Shown: positions 7,972 to 14,741, counted from the first letter of the stretch. The stretch: DNA of 57,854 nt from Nostoc sp. CCCryo 231-06 (GCA_023522315.1 JAHCSU010000427.1:1-57854), one strand, 5' to 3'. Made by a program: numbers and translations. The notes: generated by a model from the sequence alone, not told the origin.

Positions 7972-8430
7972 TTCGCAATTCGCAATTCGCAATTCGCAAT
8001 TTATCAAAAATAAGTAATATGCATGAATCAAAACATTAGTATTACCGATAGAACTAAAGTATTAGCAATAAGAATAGTTAAGGCTTGTAGTTTCTTAGAT
8101 GAAAAGCCAGGAGTTTGTCGAACATTGTCAAACCAACTACTTCGTAGTGGTACTTCCATTGGTGCAAATGTTAGAGAAGCCCAATCTGCTCAATCTAATA
8201 AAGATTTTCTTAACAAATTAGAGATTGCACTTAAGGAAGAAAGAGAAACTGAATATTGGCTAGAGATATTAATCGAGTCAGAATTAGTTGAAAAAAGCCA
8301 GTTTGAGCCTCTTCTTGAAGAAACTAAACAAATTGGAAAAATTTTAGTTGCTTCTACCCGAAAAATCAAAGATAAAATAAACTCTAAAATATCTAGTTAA
8401 TTGCGAATTGCGAATTGCGAATTGCGAATT
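7970..8430 (+). mobile_element. IVP cassette copy 1 bounded by inverted heptamer arrays
   Basis: A 461-bp unit. The left edge is four exact copies of AATTCGC plus AATT (7970-8001). The right edge is the perfect inverse, AATT plus four copies of GCGAATT (8399-8430), giving 32-bp perfect terminal inverted repeats. Inside is a single four-helix-bundle gene whose stop codon overlaps the right array. The unit separates two halves of an Rpn-like gene, so it appears to have been inserted. A second, diverged copy sits at 9660-10149. Confidence 0.75.
8023..8400 (+). CDS. Four-helix-bundle protein, 23S rRNA intervening-sequence (IVP/S23) family
   Basis: A 125-residue all-helical protein with family landmarks: RTKVLAIRIVKACSFLDEKP near the start, LSNQLLRSGTSIGANVREAQ, then KDFLNKLEIALKEERETEYW and LIESELVEKSQF. 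Proteins of this family (PF05635-type) form pentameric four-helix bundles. Relatives include the Avd accessory protein of diversity-generating retroelements, which binds nucleic acid. No reverse transcriptase is present here. Because the gene fills a repeat-bounded unit and is present twice, I infer it has a role in, or hitch-hikes on, movement of the unit. The stop TAA overlaps the right-hand repeat. Confidence 0.85.
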   Translation: MNQNISITDRTKVLAIRIVKACSFLDEKPGVCRTLSNQLLRSGTSIGANVREAQSAQSNKDFLNKLEIALKEERETEYWLEILIESELVEKSQFEPLLEETKQIGKILVASTRKIKDKINSKISS

Positions 8431-8450
8431 GGTTTCGGCGTATAAGCGTA

Positions 8451-8726
8451 ATGACACAGACAGACTTAACTTTATATGACCAGGAGTTAATCATGAACTT
8501 AACAGAAGCTTATCAAGAAGCAAGAGCGCAAGCGGTACAAGAAGGAGTTCAACTTGAACGCCGCCAAGTTGTAGAAAACTTGTTGAGATTCCGGTTTGGT
8601 TCTGTAGATGAGGAATTATCGAAAGTCGTTGATAGTTTGTTGCAGCTAACGCCAGAAGAATTTACTCCGCTATGCCTTCAGTTATCCCGTGAAGAGTTGT
8701 TGGTCAGGTTTAATTCACACGGATAA
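8451..8726 (+). pseudogene. Rpn/DUF4351-type nuclease family, 3' fragment
   Basis: It encodes DQELIMNLTEAYQEARAQAV, QEGVQLERRQVVENLLRFRFG, then EELSKVVDSLLQLTPEEF and LSREELLVRF. This is the typical C-terminal DUF4351-like tail of cyanobacterial Rpn-type nucleases. Together with the fragment ending at 7971 it makes one gene interrupted by the IVP cassette, with some codons between the halves apparently lost. It could still be translated from the ATG at 8451 as a 91-residue tail. Confidence 0.6.
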
Positions 8727-8759
8727 TCTTAATCTAATAACTTAATAACTGTTTTATAA

Positions 8760-8790
8760 AGCGCTTTTGTATCAACAGGAGCGCTGTTTT
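8760..8790 (+). terminator. Rho-independent terminator
   Basis: AGCGCT (8760-8765) and AGCGCT (8780-8785) pair, supported by an inner TGT/ACA, and are followed by GTTTTATT. It lies 34 bases after the Rpn-like fragment. Confidence 0.6.
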
Positions 8791-8827
8791 ATTGCCTCTG
8801 TAGTTGATAGATACATCTGAAGCCAAC

Positions 8828-8858
8828 GGCTTCGCCAATGAAAGCGTGAAATGTATTG
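8828..8858 (+). promoter_or_regulatory. Shared upstream element, copy 1
   Basis: GGCTTCGCC followed by AATGAAAGCGTGAAATG, ending about 11 bases before the ATG at 8869. Related blocks (GCTTCGC, then AAGTGAAA) precede the genes at 10733 and 12666, so this may be a common regulatory or translation-initiation element. Confidence 0.35.
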
Positions 8859-8868
8859 GTATTGAACA

Positions 8869-9426
8869 ATGACCTCTCAAGAAAATAATGCAGAATTACT
8901 TGCTGCCTTAATGCGCCAGGAAGAGTTATTAAAACAGCTTGTCGCAGCAATTAATAAGCCAAAATTGGGATTGCACTCGGAAGCTGGCAGTTGCAAAATC
9001 TACTGCAATCGTCAGCACGGAGGGCTGTGGTACAAGCTAAATGGTGAACCGAGTGATATCCCCCAAACTGCTTTAACAGGATATCTTAAAGAACTGCGGT
9101 TTGAGAATACAGAACGCCGCAAAAAAGAATCCTGTAAGTTGTTGATTACTATGCAAGCAGATCGGACATATATCTTAGAATCAGGCTACGATACCCATTT
9201 CTCAAAGTGCATACTTGCAGCGATTGCAACTTTGACCCCACAACAATTATATTCTCCCATCACACTACAGCCGCAGCCAGGGACAACTGACGAAAGTGTG
9301 TTGTTCTGTCGCGTATGGGTAGAGTCGGAATTAGTTATGGCATCCTACAACGAGCAAACAGAGTGGCGAGAAATCAGTAAACAGGCAATGTCTGTTACGA
9401 AAGCTGCGAATGAAATGACATTTTAA
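8869..9426 (+). CDS. Hypothetical protein of the plasmid/prophage-like region
   Basis: A 185-residue protein. The N-terminal helix (ELLAALMRQEELLKQLVAAI) is amphipathic. The rest is mixed alpha/beta with LWYKLNGEPSDIPQTALTGY, KLLITMQADRTYILESGY and LQPQPGTTDESVLFCRVWVE. No catalytic motif is evident and I do not recognise the family. A nucleic-acid-binding role is possible from its accessory-region setting only. It has its own upstream element at 8828 and a hairpin after its stop, so it looks like a single-gene unit. Confidence 0.55.
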   Translation: MTSQENNAELLAALMRQEELLKQLVAAINKPKLGLHSEAGSCKIYCNRQHGGLWYKLNGEPSDIPQTALTGYLKELRFENTERRKKESCKLLITMQADRTYILESGYDTHFSKCILAAIATLTPQQLYSPITLQPQPGTTDESVLFCRVWVESELVMASYNEQTEWREISKQAMSVTKAANEMTF

Positions 9427-9440
9427 CTCGTTGTAAACAG

Positions 9441-9475
9441 GGCTTGGGCAACCGTAATTAGAAGTTGCTCAAGCC
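9441..9475 (+). terminator. Hairpin after the 8869 gene
   Basis: GGCTTGGGCAAC (9441-9452) pairs with GTTGCTCAAGCC (9464-9475), 12 bp with one G-T type mismatch. There is no strong T-run. A closely related hairpin core (CTTGGGC/GCTCAAG) recurs at 11812-11843. Confidence 0.5.
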
Positions 9476-9523
9476 TTGTCTACAGCCAACGTGTGCTGTT
9501 TACCTATTCACAAATAATCAAAG

Positions 9524-9659
9524 ATGACTAGAACAATTGTTCAGCCCAGTCTTGAAAACTTACAGCAGTTTTCTGGCTCGTTCGACATTGAAAAACTATT
9601 GCAATCTGACGGAATTCTGCCGTGGCTTTTGGCTAACGGTTGGGATTACAACACAGAAC
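9524..9659 (+). pseudogene. Small gene interrupted by IVP cassette copy 2 (5' part)
   Basis: The ATG at 9524 opens a frame of about 45 residues (TRTIVQPSLENLQQFSGSFD, then ILPWLLANGWDYNTEQ) that runs directly into the AATTCGC array at 9660. After the cassette, from 10150, only about 15 more codons could belong to it before a stop (TAA 10201 or an earlier TAG, depending on frame). The family is not recognised. The Ile-Leu-Pro-Trp-Leu-Leu plus WDYN composition suggests a compact soluble protein. Confidence 0.45.
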
Positions 9660-9718
9660 AATTCGCAATTCGCAATTCGCAATTCGCAATTCGCAATTTT
9701 AAGAAAGGAGTTAAATGT

Positions 9719-10119
9719 ATGAATCAACAGTTTAGTATTGCTGATAGAACGAAAGCTTTAGCAATAAGAATAGTTAAAGCTTGTACCTTCTTGGATGAAA
9801 AGCCTGGAGTTTGTCGAACCTTATCAAAGCAGTTACTCCGAACTGGCACTCCTATCCAATTCGCAATTGTGAATTCGCAATTCGCAATTATAAGTTTAAT
9901 AAACTTATATCGCTAAATGAACCAATTGTTAAATTCTATATTCGTAATTGCGAATTGCGAATTGCGAATTGTTCTGAATATTGGCTAGAAATACTAATCG
10001 AGTCCGAACTAGTTGAAAAAAATAAGTTTGAAACCTTACTTCAAGAAACTAAGGAAGTTGGAAAAATTCTAGTTGCATCTACTCGGAAAATCAAGGGTAA
10101 GCTCAATAAGCTGAATTAA
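9719..10119 (+). pseudogene. Four-helix-bundle (IVP) gene, disrupted copy
   Basis: The frame from ATG 9719 encodes FSIADRTKALAIRIVKACTF, then PGVCRTLSKQLLRTGTPI, the counterpart of copy 1 up to its residue 45 or so. It then runs into the nested repeat unit. After 9971 the C-terminal part resumes (SEYWLEILIESELVEKNKFE, then KEVGKILVASTRKIKG). Copy-1 residues corresponding to GANVREAQ through KEERE are missing, so the nested unit replaced, rather than merely interrupted, about 28 codons. A functional bundle is not expected. Confidence 0.8.
9858..9970. repeat. Nested 113-bp heptamer-bounded unit without a gene
   Basis: Left arm: AATTCGC, AATTGTG, AATTCGC, AATTCGC, AATT (9858-9889). Right arm: AATT plus three GCGAATT (9946-9970). 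The 56-base core has no ORF and starts with the near-perfect palindrome ATAAGTTTAATAAACTTAT. It resembles an empty, MITE-like version of the larger cassettes. Confidence 0.65.
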
Positions 10120-10214
10120 TTGCGAATTGCGAATTGCGAATTGCGAATTGCTTACTGTGGTTCTAGATTGTCTAAGCCTAATAAAGAAAAAGTTGCTGCA
10201 TAATGCGTGAAAAA

Positions 10215-10249
10215 CTCTCCAGTCAGATTCAATCAGTCTGACTGGAGAG
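10215..10249. terminator. Perfect 13-bp hairpin
   Basis: CTCTCCAGTCAGA and TCTGACTGGAGAG flank a 9-base loop. An A-run precedes it and another follows, so on the minus strand the stem is followed by TTTTTC. It could terminate in the minus direction or act as a bidirectional block before the gene at 10273. Confidence 0.6.
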
Positions 10250-10272
10250 AAAAATCGATTCAACACTAAATT

Positions 10273-10566
10273 ATGACACATTCCAATACTAATCAGATGG
10301 AAACAAATTTGATTAAAGTGTACGACGCGACACTATTGAGTTCATCAAAAGTTTACCAAATCAACGGTACACATTGTCGATACTTGGGCGATGCAGGTAC
10401 TATCCAACATCCACAGTATCTATTTTTGCCTTTGCCAAATCAAAAGAAAAAAGCCAGCTTTCGACTAAATAGAAACAAGCTTATGACTCGCTGTTATGAA
10501 GTCGAAGGCATGGTTTATCAAAAGCCCGTGGTACAGGATAATTCACAGCAACTTCAACTATTTTAG
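10273..10566 (+). CDS. Hypothetical small protein
   Basis: A 97-residue protein: TNLIKVYDATLLSSSKVYQI, then NGTHCRYLGDAGTIQHPQYL, a Pro-Leu-Pro segment, a basic KKKASFRLNRNKLMTRCYE and a Gln-rich end. The first half could form a small beta barrel. I do not recognise the family. It sits between IVP cassette 2 and the unknown gene at 10733, and a 42-residue ORF starts just after it. Confidence 0.5.
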   Translation: MTHSNTNQMETNLIKVYDATLLSSSKVYQINGTHCRYLGDAGTIQHPQYLFLPLPNQKKKASFRLNRNKLMTRCYEVEGMVYQKPVVQDNSQQLQLF

Positions 10567-10568
10567 TT

Positions 10569-10697
10569 ATGTCGATACATAAACCACCAGTAATTAAAAG
10601 ACATATTCGGCTACAAAAAAGCTCTAAAAAAGTAATCTATAGAGCTATTACAGACATTCACAAGTTGAGAAATAGCCACAAGGAAAGCTTCGCTTAA
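10569..10697 (+). CDS. Small basic ORF (42 aa)
   Basis: An ATG two bases after the previous stop opens a 42-residue, strongly basic frame (MSIHKPPVIKRHIRLQKSSK, then VIYRAITDIHKLRN). Spacing suggests translational coupling to the 10273 gene. Basic composition would fit nucleic-acid binding. Its 3' end contains the shared GCTTCGC upstream element of the next gene. Confidence 0.4.
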   Translation: MSIHKPPVIKRHIRLQKSSKKVIYRAITDIHKLRNSHKESFA

Positions 10698-10711
10698 TCG
10701 AAAGTGAAAAA
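10687..10711 (+). promoter_or_regulatory. Shared upstream element, copy 2
   Basis: AGCTTCGCTTAATCGAAAGTGAAAA, about 22 bases before the ATG at 10733, resembles the blocks at 8828 and 12625 (GCTTCGC followed by AAGTGAAA-like sequence). Confidence 0.35.
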
Positions 10712-10732
10712 TAATGATCGAGGTGAATAATC

Positions 10733-11806
10733 ATGGTACAAGCAATCGACAATCCTATTGCTGCAAATTTCCTAACTGATGCAGTAGTCGAGCGTCACAA
10801 CTTCTCACAATTAAATAAAACCCGCATTAGGTTTAGAATTCAGCTAAAGAAAAGTACAAAGTCTGCTGCTCCTAAGTGGGCAGATGTGCTAAAAGCTGAA
10901 GTATCTGAAATTGAATCAGACCTCGTTAAAGTCACAAATTCCGAAGTCGGATTACGCGGAATCAAAGTATTCAAGAAGCTCGATGAAGCTGCTGCCCAAT
11001 TAAGGCAAGAGATTGCTTCAGTTCAAGAGTGGATGTCAAGTGATACTGGCGATTGGGTCTGTCCAATTGATTTAGCGCCACTCGTTTGGAGTCAACTGCT
11101 TAATATTAGAGATAATATTGCCCCTGGTTTACGCAATCAGCTAAAAGTCGATTACGAATCAGGACTCGAAGATTATCAAGAGCGAATTGACCAATTCCTC
11201 TCGCTCCAGACTTGGGAATTATCTTTAGATAAGCAAGAATCAGTCAAAGCTAACTTAATAATGGCTTTTCCGACTCTGACTGACCTTGAAGATTATCTCC
11301 AAGTAATCATTGGTCGTCCGGTAATTATCCCTGCCCTATCCGAACAACTCAATCAGCAGCAAGCCGAATGTCTAGACCAAATCACTCGCTTCATACAACA
11401 GTATGACCAAAATCTGGAGCAAAGACTAAGGGAATCAGCCCTCGCTGGTGGTGAACAACTCGCCGCCCAGCTTCTCTCTGAACTAGCCGATTGGGAACCC
11501 GGACGCAAGCCCGTACAGTTCAAGAAAAAGATGGAACGCCATCTGATGAAAGTTCAGGTACTACTAGCAAATGCTGACTCAGAGGCTGGCAGCAGTCTGC
11601 AACAAATGATGGCGCACATTGACTCGATTGTTAATGATCCGGCGATTGAGTCGAAGAATCTTGGTAGTGAGGGGCGTACTCAATTGCAGCAAAAGATGCA
11701 AGAGATTCGCGCCAAGCTATTAGATGAACAGCGCAATCTGCAACAGCTTGCAACTGGTGATGTGGGCTTGTCGAAAGCTACGGTCATGTCTTTCAAGTTT
11801 AGGTAA
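10733..11806 (+). CDS. Hypothetical helical protein (357 aa)
   Basis: A 357-residue, predominantly helical protein, rich in Glu, Gln and Leu. It has several coiled-coil-like stretches (KVFKKLDEAAAQLRQEIASV, then LSEQLNQQQAECLDQITRFI) and a C-terminal helix rich in Lys, Gln and Glu. No enzymatic motif is visible. The layout is reminiscent of DUF3150-type proteins that accompany AAA+ ATPases in phages and plasmids, but I cannot confirm that. It is followed by Ycf35, DUF2997 and an AAA+ ATPase, so it may be a substrate or adaptor of that module. A hairpin follows its stop. Confidence 0.55.
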   Translation: MVQAIDNPIAANFLTDAVVERHNFSQLNKTRIRFRIQLKKSTKSAAPKWADVLKAEVSEIESDLVKVTNSEVGLRGIKVFKKLDEAAAQLRQEIASVQEWMSSDTGDWVCPIDLAPLVWSQLLNIRDNIAPGLRNQLKVDYESGLEDYQERIDQFLSLQTWELSLDKQESVKANLIMAFPTLTDLEDYLQVIIGRPVIIPALSEQLNQQQAECLDQITRFIQQYDQNLEQRLRESALAGGEQLAAQLLSELADWEPGRKPVQFKKKMERHLMKVQVLLANADSEAGSSLQQMMAHIDSIVNDPAIESKNLGSEGRTQLQQKMQEIRAKLLDEQRNLQQLATGDVGLSKATVMSFKFR

Positions 11807-11811
11807 AAAAC

Positions 11812-11843
11812 AGTCTTGGGCGAGGGTGAATTCGCTCAAGACT
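11812..11843 (+). terminator. Hairpin after the 10733 gene
   Basis: AGTCTTGGGCGA (11812-11823) pairs with TCGCTCAAGACT (11832-11843), 12 bp with one mismatch. It shares the CTTGGGC/GCTCAAG core with the hairpin at 9441-9475. No T-run follows. Confidence 0.5.
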
Positions 11844-11916
11844 AAGTACCTTAAACGAAAAATGCATATACACCTCAAAAAGAATACCGCACTTCTACTA
11901 TAAGGACAAAATTCTC

Positions 11917-12366
11917 ATGTCACACTTCTCAACTGTTAAAACCAAACTCACTAACCGCGAATGTTTAGTACAAGCCCTCACGGATCTAAACCTATTACCG
12001 CAAGTCCATGAAAAAGCACAGCCACTAAAAGGATACTACGGTGGCTCTCAGGGGCAAAGTGCTGAAATCATTGTATCTGGTCGCACAATTCAAGCCCGTG
12101 CAGACATCGGTTTTAAATGGAATCAGTCAAATGGTGTGTATGACGTAATACACGATAGCTATGAGACAGTTCCTTGCCTGGGACAGGACTTCTTCAGCCA
12201 CAAACTAATGCTGGCTTATGGAAAACGAATGGTACGCGCTAAAGCTGCCGAGTTACAAGAGCAGTTTGGGGAGTGTGCGATCGCAGAATCAACCAACGGC
12301 ACTGTACAAACTTTACGGCTGACTTTTGCCGGACATCAAGAAGTTAAACAATTTGTGCGGAGATAA
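11917..12366 (+). CDS. ycf35: Ycf35-like DUF1257 protein
   Basis: A 149-residue protein starting MSHFSTVKTKLTNRECLVQA, the characteristic opening of Ycf35/DUF1257, followed by the GYYGGSQGQSAEIIV and ADIGFKWN segments and VRAKAAELQEQFG near the C-terminus. The family is conserved in cyanobacteria and algal plastids and its biochemical role is unknown. A ribosome-binding AAGGAC lies about 12 bases before the ATG. It ends two bases before the DUF2997 gene and precedes a Ycf46-like AAA+ gene, a grouping that suggests one functional module. Confidence 0.85.
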   Translation: MSHFSTVKTKLTNRECLVQALTDLNLLPQVHEKAQPLKGYYGGSQGQSAEIIVSGRTIQARADIGFKWNQSNGVYDVIHDSYETVPCLGQDFFSHKLMLAYGKRMVRAKAAELQEQFGECAIAESTNGTVQTLRLTFAGHQEVKQFVRR

Positions 12367-12368
12367 GC

Positions 12369-12575
12369 ATGGAACGCTCAATACTGATACATTTTGACAA
12401 AATCACAGGTGAAGTTCGAGTAGAAGCTGAAGGTTTTGAAGGACTGTCTTGCCTAGAAGCAACTCAACCATTTGAATCCGCGTTGGGGGTTGTAGAAGGG
12501 GATCGCATCTACAAAGAAGAATCAGCACCACAACTTCGGACTACGAATAGCAGTCAAACACGTTTGCGTCAGTAA
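12369..12575 (+). CDS. DUF2997 protein
   Basis: A 68-residue protein beginning MERSILIHFDKITGEVRVEA, then EGFEGLSCLEATQPFESALG, which is typical of DUF2997. The family regularly follows Ycf35 genes in cyanobacteria. The fold and role are unknown. The C-terminal 20 residues are variable and Thr/Ser-rich. The two-base gap from ycf35 supports co-translation. A strong hairpin follows, so the ycf35-DUF2997 pair may be separable from the AAA+ gene. Confidence 0.8.
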   Translation: MERSILIHFDKITGEVRVEAEGFEGLSCLEATQPFESALGVVEGDRIYKEESAPQLRTTNSSQTRLRQ

Positions 12576-12579
12576 TCAG

Positions 12580-12618
12580 TCATCAGTTACCAGTCTTAAC
12601 TCGGCTGGTAACTGATGA
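12580..12618 (+). terminator. Hairpin between DUF2997 and the AAA+ gene
   Basis: CATCAGTTACCAG (12581-12593) pairs perfectly with CTGGTAACTGATG (12605-12617) around an 11-base loop. No T-run follows, so it could be a processing site or partial attenuator rather than a full terminator. Confidence 0.5.
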
Positions 12619-12624
12619 TCATAA

Positions 12625-12655
12625 AGGCTTCGCCATTTCATAAGTGAAATATTTA
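12625..12655 (+). promoter_or_regulatory. Shared upstream element, copy 3
   Basis: AAGGCTTCGCC, then ATTTCATAAGTGAAAT, in which ATTTCA and TGAAAT form a small stem. It ends about 11 bases before the ATG at 12666. Compare 8828 and 10687. Confidence 0.4.
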
Positions 12656-12665
12656 AATAATTGAC

Positions 12666-14288
12666 ATGAAACTCTCAAATCTGCTCTCCACGCTCGATTC
12701 ACAAATCCCGATCGCCGCAGTTGATGTGCTGTCTCCTGATGAAGCGACGATTATTCAGTGGCTGACTACTGAAGCTAACAATAAACTAAACAGTCCGGTG
12801 TTCTTTTGGAACCTCGGTGTGTCCAGTCTCGAACAGTGCCTGATTGCGTCGGATGGTGGTTTAATATTTAAGCCAGTTGCGGAGTACAAAAGACCTCTTC
12901 AGGCTGACCCATTGTTATATGTGTTTGATTACATTGCGAATTTTAGTGGTGATGGAGTTTTCATATTAGGTGACATTCACTCGTTCATTGGTAAGAATTC
13001 ACCTCAATTGAGTTGGGAAATTTTAAGCAAGGTAAAAAACCTTTACCACAGGTTAAAACCCACAGATAAACGCATTGTACTCTTAGGACAGAACATACAA
13101 TTACACGAATCCCTAATCAGATTGATTCCTTATTGTGAAGTCCCTTTACCTAGTATTGACCAAATACTACTTCATCTCAATTCTTATTTGCATGACTTAC
13201 AACAGTCTGCTATTGAACAGGAATTGACTTTTACTATTTCCTTAGAACATGCTGAAAAAGAAACCCTTTCTCGTGCAGCGCTGGGTTTAACCTTAGAGGA
13301 AATCAGTGATTTTCTTCGGTTAACAGTCAAAGAAAACTTAACTAATGATGGTGTCGTCGTTGACGCTGATTTTATCCTCAAAGCCGTCGAGTACAAAACT
13401 CGGCTACTTGCTCAAATGGGTATTGAATTGGGTAAACCCGCAACCATCCCTTTTGGCGGACTCGATTTACTGCGCGAGTGGTTGATGAGGCGGCGGCGGC
13501 TATTCACGCAAGAGGCGCGAAGTCTCTCGTTACCACAACCAAAAGGTGTATTGCTGGCTGGGCCACCGGGTACGGGAAAGTCAAATTGCGCCAAGAACAT
13601 CGCTAATATACTCAATCTACCACTTCTGCAACTCGACATTGCATCCCTTCTAGGTTCACTAGTTGGCGAGTCCGAAGGTAATGTTAGACGTGCGTTGAAA
13701 ACAGCCTCCGCGATCGCACCTTGCGTGTTGTGGATTGACGAAATAGAGAAAGCCCTCTCCGGCAGTGGCGATACGAGTGGAGTTTCACAAAGGATTTTAG
13801 GCAATATCCTCACTTTCATGTCCGAGTCACAATGTGGTGTGTTCGTTGTTGCTACCTGCAACGACCCCTCAGCATTACCCTCTGAGTTAAAGAGGAAAGG
13901 CCGATTTGATGAAAATTTTTTCGTCGATCTGCCCACTGAGCCAGAGCGTGTACAGATTCTCTTGATTCATCTACAACGCTTTGGCATTCACCTGGAATCA
14001 GAGTATTTGGAAGCGATCGCAGCAACGACCGCAAAGTTTTCAGGAGCAGAACTGGAAACCCTTGCTTCGGAAGCTGCGCTGTTGGCATTCGATGAGGGTA
14101 GACCGCAGCAGGTGACGCTTGCTGACCTCGAAGCCTGTCGCCAAACCATTACCCCGCTTGCCATCCAGGATGCAGAGGCAGTTGGGCGAATGCAGGCTTG
14201 GGCATCCACCGCACGACGGGCTAGTAGTCCTGTACAAGCGGCGAAAACTCAATCTCTCAGGACTGCTAAATTCAGAAACATGAACTGA
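12666..14288 (+). CDS. Ycf46-like AAA+ ATPase
   Basis: A 540-residue protein with an N-terminal domain of about 250 residues typical of Ycf46 (ending in the helical EEISDFLRL segment), then an AAA+ core. Walker A is GPPGTGKSNCAKNIA (about residues 298-312), Walker B CVLWIDEIEKALSG (about 352-365), sensor-1 region VVATCNDPSALP, and Arg-finger segment ELKRKGRFDENFFVDLP. A helical lid follows. Ycf46 relatives are conserved in cyanobacteria and plastids; effects on inorganic carbon use have been reported for a Synechocystis homologue, but the remodelling substrate is unknown. The setting with Ycf35 and DUF2997 on accessory DNA suggests a mobile copy of this module. Its terminator is at 14295. Confidence 0.85.
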   Translation: MKLSNLLSTLDSQIPIAAVDVLSPDEATIIQWLTTEANNKLNSPVFFWNLGVSSLEQCLIASDGGLIFKPVAEYKRPLQADPLLYVFDYIANFSGDGVFILGDIHSFIGKNSPQLSWEILSKVKNLYHRLKPTDKRIVLLGQNIQLHESLIRLIPYCEVPLPSIDQILLHLNSYLHDLQQSAIEQELTFTISLEHAEKETLSRAALGLTLEEISDFLRLTVKENLTNDGVVVDADFILKAVEYKTRLLAQMGIELGKPATIPFGGLDLLREWLMRRRRLFTQEARSLSLPQPKGVLLAGPPGTGKSNCAKNIANILNLPLLQLDIASLLGSLVGESEGNVRRALKTASAIAPCVLWIDEIEKALSGSGDTSGVSQRILGNILTFMSESQCGVFVVATCNDPSALPSELKRKGRFDENFFVDLPTEPERVQILLIHLQRFGIHLESEYLEAIAATTAKFSGAELETLASEAALLAFDEGRPQQVTLADLEACRQTITPLAIQDAEAVGRMQAWASTARRASSPVQAAKTQSLRTAKFRNMN

Positions 14289-14294
14289 TGAGAA

Positions 14295-14337
14295 AGTGAT
14301 TGTCTCCTGATTCTATGGGGCAATCACTCTTTTTTTA
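14295..14337 (+). terminator. Rho-independent terminator after the AAA+ gene
   Basis: AGTGATTG (14295-14302) and CAATCACT (14321-14328), supported by inner CTCC/GGGG, followed by CTTTTTTTAG. Confidence 0.8.
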
Positions 14338-14380
14338 GTAATTAACAGCAGCTTCTTAATAATTAGATAGACCAAAGAAA

Positions 14381-14728
14381 ATGACAACAGACTTAGTTAC
14401 TTATTACGGGCAGACTCCAATTATTGACCAACTGGTTAATAAATATGGTGTGTATTTAGAGAAGTTAAATAGAGAAACAAAACTGTTATTACGAGTAACT
14501 CTGTCTACATACATTGTTATGCAACAAGAGTACACTCCATCTGAATATCCAGTATCTACAGCCCTTGAAGATGGTTTGTGTGAGCTAGTGATTCCTGATT
14601 CTATTCCCCAGGATTTATATGATGTCTGCTCTATTTTAAAAGGGCTAACAACTCTGGAAGCTGAAACTTTACTTGAAGCACTACAACACCAAATTCGATG
14701 GGGCAATGCCCAAAAGCTTGCGAGTTGA
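14381..14728 (+). CDS. Hypothetical protein (115 aa)
   Basis: A 115-residue acidic, helical protein (IDQLVNKYGVYLEKLNRETK, then LLLRVTLSTYIVMQQEYTPS, ending ETLLEALQHQIRWGNAQKL). I do not recognise the family. The ATG is 14 bases before the start of the WGR gene measured from its stop, so the two are probably co-transcribed. A clear terminator precedes it, so the pair forms its own unit. Confidence 0.5.
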   Translation: MTTDLVTYYGQTPIIDQLVNKYGVYLEKLNRETKLLLRVTLSTYIVMQQEYTPSEYPVSTALEDGLCELVIPDSIPQDLYDVCSILKGLTTLEAETLLEALQHQIRWGNAQKLAS

Positions 14729-14741
14729 CAGGGTAAGAAAT

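Larger units (their letters stand above)
9660..10149 (+). mobile_element. IVP cassette copy 2, with nested insertion
   Basis: Left edge: five AATTCGC units plus AATT (9660-9698). Right edge: AATT plus four GCGAATT units (10118-10149). The internal gene is about 80-85% identical by eye to copy 1 in its shared parts, again with the stop codon overlapping the right array. The unit interrupts the small gene starting at 9524. Its own gene is broken by a 113-bp unit bounded by the same heptamers (9858-9970). Confidence 0.75.

Noticed and set aside
7970..8001. CRISPR array made of AATTCGC units
   Set aside because: The units abut directly with no spacers and are only 7 bp; they are tandem repeats bounding the IVP cassette.
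9811..10119. A 102-residue plus-strand ORF as an intact IVP protein
   Set aside because: Its first half translates the nested repeat unit out of the IVP frame; only the last 45 or so codons are genuine IVP sequence.
8023..10119. Diversity-generating retroelement (IVP proteins resemble Avd)
   Set aside because: No reverse transcriptase or template/variable repeat pair is visible in the window.
10069..10281. Minus-strand 70-residue ORF with FAIRNSQ-type repeats
   Set aside because: It is a translation of the heptamer array and antisense of the IVP gene; no independent support.
13412..13936. Long minus-strand ORF within the AAA+ gene
   Set aside because: It is antisense to conserved Walker motifs and shows no family features.
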